Below, piece after piece: positions 38,331 through 48,500 of a DNA stretch of 64,000 nt; the stretch's first letter is position 1; each line of letters begins with the position of its first letter. The stretch is from NCBI GenBank assembly GCA_038501785.1, contig JBAMJR010000040.1, positions 2,195,001 through 2,259,000 on the forward strand, written 5' to 3'. The notes under the pieces were generated by a model that worked only from the letters and a program-made list of their open reading frames with translations, made no database searches and was not told where the DNA came from. Source of the stretch: Myoxocephalus aenaeus (lineage: Eukaryota > Chordata > Actinopteri > Perciformes > Cottidae). The position numbers were made by a program, and so were the translations under genes.

Positions 38331-39059
38331 AGAAAGGGATGGCGAGAAGACCAGAGCGAGAAAGAACAACATACGGAGCCAGGGAGAGGAAGGCACTATC
38401 TGGCACGGGTGTTTTTTAAGAAGCCCTCGGGGACACGAACCTAACATCTCTGTCTGTGTCTTTTGAGACCCATAGCTAACAGAGCTGTTTAAAAGCAGCT
38501 CAGTCGTCAGTTTTTAGACTCTTCGTCTTCTTCCTCGCCCCTTTCATTATTACTACCACTTTTTTGGCCACTGCTTGAACATTGTCAATTTGTCTTAAAA
38601 AAGAGGGGAGGAGAGAGAGAGAGAGAGGTTGTTTCTTGTGGCGAGTAATCTGAAAATGTCCCAGTTTCTTCTTTTTTTTCTTTTTTTCTTTTTTAAATTA
38701 ATTAGCTAAGTTACAAATGAGAGTTGAACTTGTTTAATATCACACTGTGTTGGCTGTTTATACCTCACTTTACTGCTTCATGTGTCACACAAAAGATGTT
38801 TTGTTCATTACAATTAAAAGTTTTTTTTTTTCTCTCTTTCTCCTCGTTACCCAATTATTCGACGTAGCGATCTGTGCATTATTATTTTTTGTTGCACAGG
38901 CTCTTAAAGCCAAATAGTACTTAATAGATTTTCCGAGGCTGTCTTTCTGCTTGTCAAAATTGCTCTCAATGGGTCAAGTGTGAGAGTGGTGGAGTGAAGA
39001 GGGAAAGTGAGTCGAAAAAAAAAAAAAAGTGTTTAACAGCCTGAAAACACTTTTGATTG

Positions 39060-39500
39060 TGCGGAGGGAGCAGCAGATAGGGCTGAGTTATAAAACTTTA
39101 ATTGATCTGTGAAAAAGTGGAAGCTACTGCTGGCTCACTTGTTCCAATGCTTAATTGCGCGCCTGTTCTGAGCCCCTATGAAGCAGTGATCATTAAAAAA
39201 ATGGTTCTTTTCCAGCCCAAATCACTGGATGACGCAGAATCAGTCATAAAAGGCTGGATTTTACTGCGGCAGCTTTATATGATAAGTTTCCCGGATCTGC
39301 ATGGACATGCTGCAGGTTTGCCAGGCACTGAAAAGCCCTGGTCGCATGCTTTCATAGTTTCACATTTCACATTTAAAGCGTACATGTCAGTTAATGTAAT
39401 AGCTTTCACAGTCCACATCTGTCACTGGGCAGAAACCCAAATATTTATCAGAACAAAAAAACGATGCACTGTACTACGAATGTGCTCATGTTAAATTTCA
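39060..39500. promoter_or_regulatory. Candidate conserved non-coding element with open frame
   Basis: About 440 bases of high-complexity sequence lying 1.6 to 2 kb upstream of the exon. A 130-codon + strand frame spans 39102-39494, but its product matches no family I know and it lacks clear coding character. I read it as non-coding. Motifs include ACTTTAATTGATC (from 39094) and TTAATGTAATAGC (from 39391). An unrecognised exon is the less likely alternative. Confidence 0.3.
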
Positions 39501-40423
39501 AGAGTGAAATTTTCTATATTTGTTTCTTGACCCGCTCGTTCAATCTTTCTGCAGTTTATGAGCCTCAGGGCTTCCGCCTCACTTTATTAAGCATATACAG
39601 AGAAATTGTTTAGAAATGACACTCCCAAAAATAAATAAAACATATTAATTGTGGTTTTCAGTTCAACTTTTTAGTTATGAATATCTATTTTATTAAAACG
39701 CAACGCACACACGTTCATTGTGACCAAATTAACTTTCAATGCGCTAACAAGCCCATTTTGGAAATGTCCTATTGCAGCTCCATCTGTAATCTGGGAAGCG
39801 GTGGCCGGCTTTGCAGCAGGATAGATGGAGGCTAACGGACAGAGAAAGCCTGATTGGAACCACCCCTCCTGTAATTTTGGGCCTAGTTAGCCTGCTGATT
39901 GCCAGTCCCTGTGTTTAGATAGTAAACTGTAGTGGTGCTTTGACTAAAGACACCAGGATCAGTCCAGAGAGGAAAAGAGGGACACACACACACACACAAA
40001 CAAATGCGCACCGACTGGGACTGGGTGTTCTTCTATGCTTTGTTGGTACTGACTGGTGTGTATGGAAAACTGACTGTACGGTTGCTTCTATTGGATGTTT
40101 GAGAAGTTTGGCGTCTTTTGTTAACGAAAACAAATTGCTGTTTCGTGGAACAAAAGAACACGTTTGTATTTCTCCAAATAAGATTTTGAAAAAAAGTAAT
40201 GTCTCGGTGTTAATACAAAAACCCAGGTATCATTTCAGCACAGATGTACAAAGAGGGATATGATACATAATTTGCTGATGGAAACCCCACATACCCCAGA
40301 CAGCAAAGAGCTCACTGAGATGTAACTGCTCATTTACAAACCCTCACTGTCTATGAAAAAAATCATCAATTGCACATTTAGAGCAATGGGATGAAACTTA
40401 AAGCTCAGTGTTATGCACATTGA

Positions 40424-40484
<61 letters not shown>
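40424..40484 (+). repeat. (CA)n microsatellite upstream of the exon
   Basis: About 30 CA units, ending 589 bases before the splice acceptor. Confidence 0.97.
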
Positions 40485-40487
<3 letters not shown>

Positions 40488-41073
40488 TAGTGCTTTACAT
40501 CATTTTCATGCATGTTGGAATGGACTATCGTGTTGTTGATCTCTGTTTGGGACAGTAATGCGAGGTGACGAGGTTAACCAAGTCAGTGATAGACACAGCT
40601 ATTATTTGTAAGATGATTCCTGGCAGAAAAACGTGGACTTGGACTCTGATGGAATTGAGAACTTTTCCCATCAACAACTTGGCTTTCCTAAAGCTTTTAA
40701 CGATTTGTCTGTTTGGCTCTTCTCTCGTAGTCTCTGGAAAATATGTGAACTCAGCATCTTGTAGCTGAAGGCCATAGCTATTCTTTTCTGAGGACCCCCA
40801 AGAGGGTAGATTTTAAATTATTTTTCGTATTTTAAGGTCAAAAAAGTCAATAGATGCATACTGTAGTGTCTGCCTAGGACGGAGATATGTCTTTGTATTT
40901 CATGTTCTGAGTTCAATAGTATTAATTGGGTTGGGTAAAGCGGAGCTTTTTTTCTTTCCTAACATGCTGACGGTAAAATCCATGGTGTAATCTCCTAAGA
41001 AATTGTATGTTGTGTTACACCTGCTCTACCTGCCAAATAACAATTGCCTCTCTATGTGTGTTGTCTCTAATAG

Positions 41074-41537
41074 ATGACAGTGAACCAGTGGACAGCATGT
41101 ACGACACAGAGGCCGACCTCCCGGGTTTAGCAAGCGGAGGCGGTGCCGACAGCCCAGAAGACGACACAGACGACGGTGTCGTCAACATGTCCCCCTTGCC
41201 CTCACCGACTCCTTCCCATCCAAACAACAACCACCACCATCTGCTGCACCCCCACATCTACGCCACCCACCACCACCACCACCTGCACAACAACAGCAAC
41301 AGCAGCAGCAATGACCAGGACTTCACCACACCCAAGGAGGGCTCGCCCTACGAGGCACCCGTCTACATTCCCGATGACATTCCCATTCCCGGCGACCTGG
41401 AGCTGCGTGAGTCCTCGGTGCCCGGTGCCGGCCTGGGCGTTTGGGCCAAGACCTGCATTGGTGCTGGCGAGCGGTTTGGTCTGCACAGCACGCTGCATCA
41501 CGAGGCCACGGGAAAAGATGGCTCCTTTGGATGGGAG
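41074..41537 (+). CDS. prdm16: prdm16-like coding exon 2 (N-terminal region and start of the PR domain)
   Basis: This is one internal exon of a PRDM16-type zinc-finger transcription regulator. PRDM16 is a nuclear protein whose N-terminal PR (SET-like) domain is linked to histone H3 methylation. Boundaries: AG at 41072-41073 after a pyrimidine-rich run, and GT at 41538-41539 (GAG|GTAGGA). The exon opens with two bases of a split codon and then has 154 full codons, ending in phase 0 after Gly-Trp-Glu, as in MECOM/PRDM16 exon 2. In exon residues: an acidic Ser/Pro-rich start (about 2-50) with MSPLPSPTPS; an Asn/His/Ser low-complexity tract (51-80); the family signature TPKEGSPYEAPVYIP (86-100); DDIPIP (101-106); and the PR-domain opening LELRESSVPGAGLGVWAK (109-126), then GERFG (132-136). 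YEAPVYIP and LGVWAK favour prdm16, because mecom has YKAPIYIP and LGIWTK. Oddities: the low-complexity insertion, and FGLHS where the family usually has Pro after (F/L)G. Exons 1 and 3 are outside the window or not recognised. A teleost mecom paralogue is the main alternative. Confidence 0.88.
41223..41312 (+). repeat. Coding low-complexity Asn/His/Ser tract
   Basis: AAC, CAC and AGC codons are repeated, giving runs of three Asn, three His, five His and three Ser interrupted by LLHPHIYAT. It lies between the acidic N-terminus and the TPKEGSPYEAP motif. Mammalian PRDM16 has no comparable His/Asn run at this point as I recall it. Confidence 0.9.
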
Positions 41538-41852
41538 GTAGGAACCAGCAGGGCTTCTCACAGGGTACTTTGTTTGGGGTTGTTTAACGGTTCTTTTTTC
41601 TCTCTTCATTTCAATGTCTATCTCTTTTGCCTACTTGTGGCTTAAACAAATGTACAAAAAGATGTGAGATGAAAAGAGTGAGCGAAACAATGACGCAACA
41701 CTGAAGAGGGTAAGTGAATGAACGAGCCGCTCTTCATTCGTTCACATTTCCAGCCATCGCTCTTTATCCACGGGCGATTTCATCATCGGCAAAGATGCCC
41801 ATACAATTTGCACCCTCTGTGTGATTGAACCTCATCTTTTTATCCTCCACAT

Positions 41853-41927
<75 letters not shown>
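41853..41927 (+). repeat. (CA)n microsatellite downstream of the exon
   Basis: About 37 uninterrupted CA units, 316 bases after the splice donor. Confidence 0.97.
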
Positions 41928-41931
<4 letters not shown>

Positions 41932-42891
41932 AATCACACTCGTCCAGAATTCCAGCAGCACAGCAATGTCAGATGGAAAAATCTGCCTGATTAGTGGAGG
42001 TATCAGCTTTTCTGGGCGTCGGTCCGAGCGAGCGCACTCATTTGGTCACGCCACCCGATATGGAAATGGAAGAAGCATGGCCCAATGCGGTGGCGGCATA
42101 TTGAACTATTAATTTTCATTTCAACATGACATTAGAGGATATTGAAGTTGCTTCAGTAAGCTCATTAAAAAGAAGAAGAAAAAAAAAGAAAGAAACTCCT
42201 GATCTCTGTCTCCCGTTCTTTGTGCCTAATCAGAGATGAAATATACTGGCCTGCTTCTCATTTCACTGACTCCTTGACTCTTTAGAGTAACTTTTTAAGG
42301 GGGCGGTCATTCACGGAGTCTAATATTACATTTTTTTGTAATAAGGAATAGAGACTTTGACAAGTTAATCATTGGAACACCATTTTGGAAAGGGCATGAT
42401 GTGCTTGAACTAGACACCACCAGCTGATGTACACGCTTACAAGTTCAAACAACTTTAGACCAAAAGGGCATGCAATAATGAAATTATTTTTTTTACTATA
42501 ATTTCTGGTGACTAAGTATTTAGACAGGATCCTACGAAATTAAGGCCTTGTAAGTAAATATTTTATATTCAATGTTAGTGGGATTTACAACATAAATTGA
42601 TACGATCACATGATTAAGTTTACTTGTAGAGCTAGAACAAACTTTACGATAATCAACAATCAACAACACAGATGCCTGCTACTGATCTGTTAGACTATAT
42701 CATAGGAGCAGAAATTAGGAGTTCATAAAACCAGATTGTAACACTTTTTCTTAATATTTTTCAGTAGGTTGAACAGGTAAAGAAAACATGTTTTTAAAGA
42801 TACTGGAGATTATAACTTAAGAACTAAAAGGACATTTACAATTGAAACTGTTAGTCATTATCAAATCATGTGGCTTTCTTTTCTTTTTTTC

Positions 42892-42895
<4 letters not shown>

Positions 42896-42924
<29 letters not shown>

Positions 42925-42925
42925 C
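42896..42925. repeat. (AT)n microsatellite
   Basis: About 14 TA units in AT-rich intron. Confidence 0.92.
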
Positions 42926-43099
42926 ATTTCGTACATATAATCAAAATATATTTTCTCTAAAAAGTATAGTTATGAATCGCTCATTGACATGATTTTAAAG
43001 AAATCCCTTAATGGCAGTGTGAAGAACTCCTGGTGGTTTCCACAAGAGCCTTCATTTCTTTTTCACCCTGTTTTCTTCCCAACAGTTGTAGGAGCATGC

Positions 43100-43380
43100 G
43101 GGCGATTAGAGCACACAGTCACACGCTATGTGGCAGTGTGCCAGGCTGAACATTTTCCTTTTTAAAGTTCATATTATGGCTAGCCATTCGGGGTGCAAAG
43201 GGCACCTCTCCAAAAGCTACACTCTCCCCGTAGCTCTCATGTTTTTCTCTCAGTTTTCCTCCTCCTTCCTCTTTTCTCCCCAGACGCTCGGGCTAATGCA
43301 TATTCATCAGCTATGCTTTAGCTCTCTGGCTCGTAGGAAAAAAGGCCACCTTCAGCTCTAAAGAGATGCATGTGCTCTCA
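43100..43380. promoter_or_regulatory. Candidate conserved non-coding element with POU-type site
   Basis: TAATGCATATTCAT (43294-43307) combines a homeodomain core, ATGCAT and a TATTCAT half-site, resembling a POU dimer site. Flanks are repeat-free and contain several AGCT/GCTA words. Motif-based only. Confidence 0.35.
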
Positions 43381-44959
43381 GAAATGTCCTGGCATATACA
43401 TGCCTCCCTAAAAAAGAATTCAGCATATTGTTTTTGGTAACTCTAACATTAAGTTTAATAAACCACCTAGTAAGGTACAAAGCAGTATGTGCATGAACAC
43501 AGTCCAGATTATACCTCTGCTTTTGACACATTTTTGTCTTTTGGTGACATTTTGGAAATTAGTTTGAGAGCAATTTTCTCAGAACAATTAGCATGTTTCT
43601 GTTAGCCTGAGGTCAATTGTGTTTATCCTGAAGGTAAAATATTTTGCCTTTGCCTCCACATATGTCAAAGGGGAACAATTGATCCGTCTTTTTCCCCCTC
43701 CTCCTCTTGAATGGTTGTTGGAGGGCTCACTCTGGGTACGGCTGTAGTATTTTTTTTTAGATATCCTGTCTGGTTTGGGGCTGGAAGACTTCGGGGGCTC
43801 TCCTCTCCCAGACTCTTATCACAGATAGTCATAACAGTCAGTCTGTTGATAGCCATCAAGAGACTCCCCTAGGAGTACCGTACACCCCCTTTCAGCATCG
43901 ACCCCTCTACTCATCTACTGCCTCTGGTCTTAGACAAATAGACAGACAGAAGTAATACTGAGTGAAGAAAGATGTTGAAAGAAACCAGAGAAAAACAAGG
44001 ATTAATGGGGATGGATAGAGCAAGAAAGGAGGATGCAAAACACACATTTCTCACAGCGTCAGAAACACTGGAGGAGTCTAATGCTCTTCAAGGAAATCAT
44101 GTGAATGTGTGTGTGAATTACAGCAGTCCGCTGCCAAAACAGGGGATGTGTTATGAGAGATAATAAGTGATGTCATCTGAGATCTCTGGTGTAAATGTGA
44201 TCAAGGCCGCACACATTTTGACAAAACTGGATTAAGTGCTGCATGTAGTTATCAGAATGATTAGTGTAGTGCTTCCACTTTATAATTGCATTATGCAATT
44301 ATTGCTGATGTAGGCTTGAAAGCCTTGTCTTCCTGCCCCTAAAAAGTTAAACATCCTTATTTCCTTCTTGATGACCACTTCATTTTAAGTTGATTGAAAG
44401 ATCTTAAAATCAGAGGTTACAGACTATTCTGTAAATGCAGCCCTGTAATCCTTAAAAACATGACATGTTGTTGAAATGATATATGCCATCTGCAGTAGTA
44501 CACTCGAATCCAAAACAGTTTAACTACATTTTTGTGGATCCTTTTTACTAAGACTGGCGATAACTCATTACGTTGGCTTCGCGAGCACCGTGCTCTACCA
44601 GCAGTGTAGTGCTTTCTGGATATCTGTGTGGAGGTGTAGACTGGTGGAGAGAGTAATAGAAAGAGAGAGTGAAAGAGTAGCACTAAGAGAAAGAAGAAAG
44701 AGGAAGGCAGAGAGGAAGCCTACTATTGTCTGTCCCGGGGCGCTGGGGACTGGAAGAGGTGTTAACTCAGACTCATTTCAGCAAGACGGACAGCTCAATC
44801 TAAGAGCTGCTTTGCTGCAGGCCATGGCCATTCTCTTCTGTCTCAGACTCCCTCTCTGGGCCAGCACCGAGTCATCCATTTAAAAACCATTATGCTCCCC
44901 CTTTAGCACAACATGATAGAACGCCAGGGCCCCCGGTCTAGTGTGGGTGTGTGTCTGTG

Positions 44960-45190
44960 TGTGTGTGTGCGTAGGGCTGCCAAACTTAGCCTCAGGATAG
45001 GAAGGCCTCAGCAGAGTGAGGCACGGCCCTCAGAGAGTCCGGTGTGGGGATCTGCTGTCAGAGTGACTGCTGTTATTATCTGGCCGGTAGATTGGCCTGA
45101 CTTGCCTATTGATAGAGACATGTCCCCATACAATGGCTGGAGGTATTGTGCTCTGTGCACTGACTGGCATTGAATGGACTCACTGATCGA
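44960..45190. promoter_or_regulatory. Candidate conserved non-coding element
   Basis: High-complexity block with TTATTATCTGG (GATA-type core), CATACAATGG (SOX-type core, 45127-45136) and paired GACTG/CACTGACTGG words. Motif-based only. Confidence 0.25.
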
Positions 45191-46119
45191 ACTCCCTCGG
45201 GTGTTCAGATGGCAGCAGAGAGGGCGACACATCGGTGGATGTGTTTGGAGGAAGCGGCGCATGTCAATAGGAATAAACTGCTAAGTTACAGCTTGGATCT
45301 CTTCGGTCACATTAGATCCTTCCCACAGTTCACCAGTTTGACTTTGATCTTTCGAGGCACAACACGATCAAATCAAGTCCTCTCAGTATTCAGAACATTC
45401 ACGAAGCAAACAAACGGTGTGACTAAGCCCTCTGGAAGCGATATTAATGGTGTTTACTCTCACTTCTCCTAACCCTGTGACCACTGGGCGTGTCCTTGCA
45501 CCTCTGAATCATGGCTTTTGACACTCCTCCAGCACCTGTTAGCTTTGTCTTTTCTCACTATCTTTTTTGTTCTCCAGCTTGAACGTGTTTGCTATCTCAC
45601 CGTTCTTGCTTGAAAGTCAATGCACATCAGGTGTTGCCACACAACCTCACCAACTGTGAGAGGACAGAATCACTTGTCAGTTTTAGATGATCTACTGGCT
45701 GCTTAACTGCAATTATCAATGTTGGTGTCCAGCCATTGTCACTTAGAATAGAATATAAATGTTACTCAGCATGATGCCCCCAGGGTATCATGGTATATTC
45801 TGAGGTATGATAAGGGGGATATATGAAGGACATATCGTGCATTTAGATTTTCGGGATGTGCATTGATGTAGACCCTTTTGACAAGGTCAACACAAATGCT
45901 TTCACATACAAAAAAAAACATGTATCATCGGGTCCGTGTCAGCCCTGAAGCCACATTTGTTTCGTTGCAGCAGTGGACCTTGGCATGACTTTGTTGCCAG
46001 GTAAACTTATTTTTCTCTGTCCGTCATCCGTTTACTGTTTACTTTTTGTGGGGTGATTTTCCATATCAGTATCTTTCACCCAGTGATGGAAAGAGGCAAA
46101 AAAGTATGCTAGCTCTTCT

Positions 46120-46480
46120 GTTTACCCCGTTGTTGACTCAGCGATAGGCTAAGACGTCTGGCGGGCACTCTCATGTCGCCAAGGTCCTACGTGACAGATA
46201 CCCATCCGGCCATGGCATCATGAATCTCCCTCACACTCCGTCAGGCTCTAAATCTCCGGCTTGACAGCTCGCTTTTCCGCGCTGACGCGATGCTTCTTTT
46301 GTTCTCGACCTAATCGCTGAGCTAAGCTCGCGTCCTTTTCTCCAAACTTCAGGGAGAAGAAGTCCTGGCACACCCTGACACTTATCTGTCCTGACCCACC
46401 TCTCGCCTCCTGAAGTGTTTGCTCGCCTTTTGTGTTTCGCCTGAGGTGGGCGGATGGCCAAGTTCTTATGCCGCAAGATA
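46120..46480. promoter_or_regulatory. CpG-island-like patch inside intron 2
   Basis: About 23 CG dinucleotides were counted by eye in roughly 350 bases of about 54% GC, close to the unsuppressed expectation, whereas surrounding intron is clearly CG-poor. An 81-codon minus-strand frame (46231-46476) covers it but matches no known family. It could mark an internal promoter or an unmethylated enhancer. Confidence 0.35.
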
Positions 46481-47849
46481 TCCCTATAGGGCGTTCAAGG
46501 TGCAGCTTGGAACTTGTCTGATCTGTTTGCCTTCTACAGAAAGGTGTTTTTTATCTTGATGCTTAGCCCTTAAGGTGACTGGTACCGAACTGATAGGGCC
46601 GAAACTCCCTGGGACTGCCAGGAGACAGTAGTCACACCGGGCGAATGGATAGTGTGAGACAGCGAGAGAAAGAGAGGGAGTACGATAACGAGTGATAGAG
46701 TTGTTTCCTGCATGATTTAACTAATGTGCTTTCCAGTGTTCTCACGGTGACAGTAATGTTCTGCTGCTTCAATCATGAGTGTTGGCTAAGGTCAGAGAAA
46801 GTAAGCATAATCCGACAATATTGAATGCGGCATAGAGCCACATACACGACTATACACAACTATGTTTTTTCCCAGCTACATTCACTGCATATGTTTCAGG
46901 GTTGGATCAATGAAATATGTGTGAAAGTAAGGAGTTACTTGGCCACATGTGTGTCGCACGCTGTAATGAAAGGGATATCAAACGTGTGGTTTCTAATAAC
47001 AGTATTGACCAACAGTGTGCGGTTTTGTCATCATTTTTTGACTTTGACAGAAACCCCAAGTTTACACACGGAGCAAAAACACCCGAGAGAGAGCGTAACA
47101 CCACAAGTCTCAAGGCCTGGGTGCTGTAATATCTTCCATTCACATTCATTTTATGTAGGTTTTAAACATGCCATTAGCCAATTTAATCCAATTTTCCCAG
47201 CTTTCGGAGCACTCCAGTGGAACAGATTCCCTCTAATATTAAACATATGGTCGTCGTTGCCCCTAGAAACACCACAGCAGCGCTGGGCTTTTTTAAGAAG
47301 CCGTTAAAGACAAGCCTCCTGTGTCCCAGTGCAAACCGTTGTCAATTATCTTCAATGAACATGGTAATTGATAACGTGGAAGCAGGGCAGCAAATTAAAT
47401 GTCAGGTTTGATTAGAAGCCTGATACCTTATCATTTGTTCATAACTCGTTACCAACATCTGTTAATTAGTTAATCTGCACGGCTCAGATGAAAGGTGCGC
47501 AGGCTCCCGAGGAAGTGCATCGGGCAAAGTCATCCATCTCTGGAGAGCGTGGAACTCAACAAATATTGTCCCTGGGATTTGGACTGTTATTTCTTGGTCA
47601 TTGGTTTCAGACCTCAGCCACTCCAACCAAGCATTCTCAATGGAGCCTCTTGTTTGCCCCCCCCACAGTCTCCTCACGCATCTCCACCACAATGCTATCA
47701 TTTATTGCAGCAGGTTTCTCTAAGCAGACGTGCTTTAAACATTAATTTAAAACCTCTCACATTGGCCCATCAGTCCTCAGATGAAGCGCAGGTAAATCCT
47801 GTCCAACCCCCCCTCTCTTTCACCGTGTATCTTGTGAAACCCCATCGTT

Positions 47850-48120
47850 CATCGTTGCCCTGATGAATAGTCCCATCAGTTAGGGCCTCAGGGCGGACGC
47901 AGACAATGACACTGCTCTTTGCCACAGTGGAAGATGATGACATTTGTCAAATGCTGTTTATCTTGGTGATTAGATTTATGCTGTTATGTAAACATACCCT
48001 TCTCTGCCTCCCAAGCTCTTGCTGCTTGTCTGATATTTATGAATTAGGCGTGAAACAAGGCTCATCTTATCTCAGCGTTGTAATATTCATATTCTAAATA
48101 ATGATATGATATATTATGTT
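47850..48120. promoter_or_regulatory. Candidate conserved non-coding element
   Basis: Repeat-free block with the FOX-type word TGTAAACA (47986-47993), GGTGATTAGAT (47964-47974), ATTTATGAATTAGG and an AT-rich 3' end. Motif-based only. Confidence 0.35.
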
Positions 48121-48221
48121 TGCCTATAAGTGCATAAGTGTGAGCCCTCCAATGCCAGACCTTTGTTAGTCACAGATCACTGACTGTTCAATTTTCACTC
48201 ACTTTCCCTTTTTCTCTCTCT

Positions 48222-48235
48222 CTCTCTCTCTCTCA
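48222..48235 (+). repeat. (CT)n microsatellite, short
   Basis: About seven CT units. Confidence 0.8.
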
Positions 48236-48284
48236 CTTTAAAGCTCAATCCCTTGTGCTGCTTAACATTTCTGGGACTCAAGCA

Positions 48285-48500
48285 GGAGGTGGTGACCTAT
48301 TAATCAGGTTCCCGTGGCTGTTGTGATTGCCATTTTCCATAATCAGATACACAACATGGCCTAAAAGCCTTGGCTGTAGGAATACTTATTTTCGTTACAG
48401 TTCTTGTGCTGTGCTGTAGACCTCAAAAGTAATAAGCCCTGGAGAAAACTGGAGGGCTGGCTGTGCCTTTTAATTACTTTTTATTAGGTATAAGGACTAA
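48285..48500. promoter_or_regulatory. Candidate conserved non-coding element
   Basis: CTATTAATCAGG, CCATAATCAGATAC and TTTTAATTACTTTTTATTAGG sit in one non-repetitive block 170 bases after the previous candidate. The two may be parts of one element. Confidence 0.3.

Noticed and set aside
46825..47307. 160-codon + strand open frame
   Set aside because: No recognisable domain, and a competing minus-strand frame of similar quality covers part of it, as expected for chance frames.
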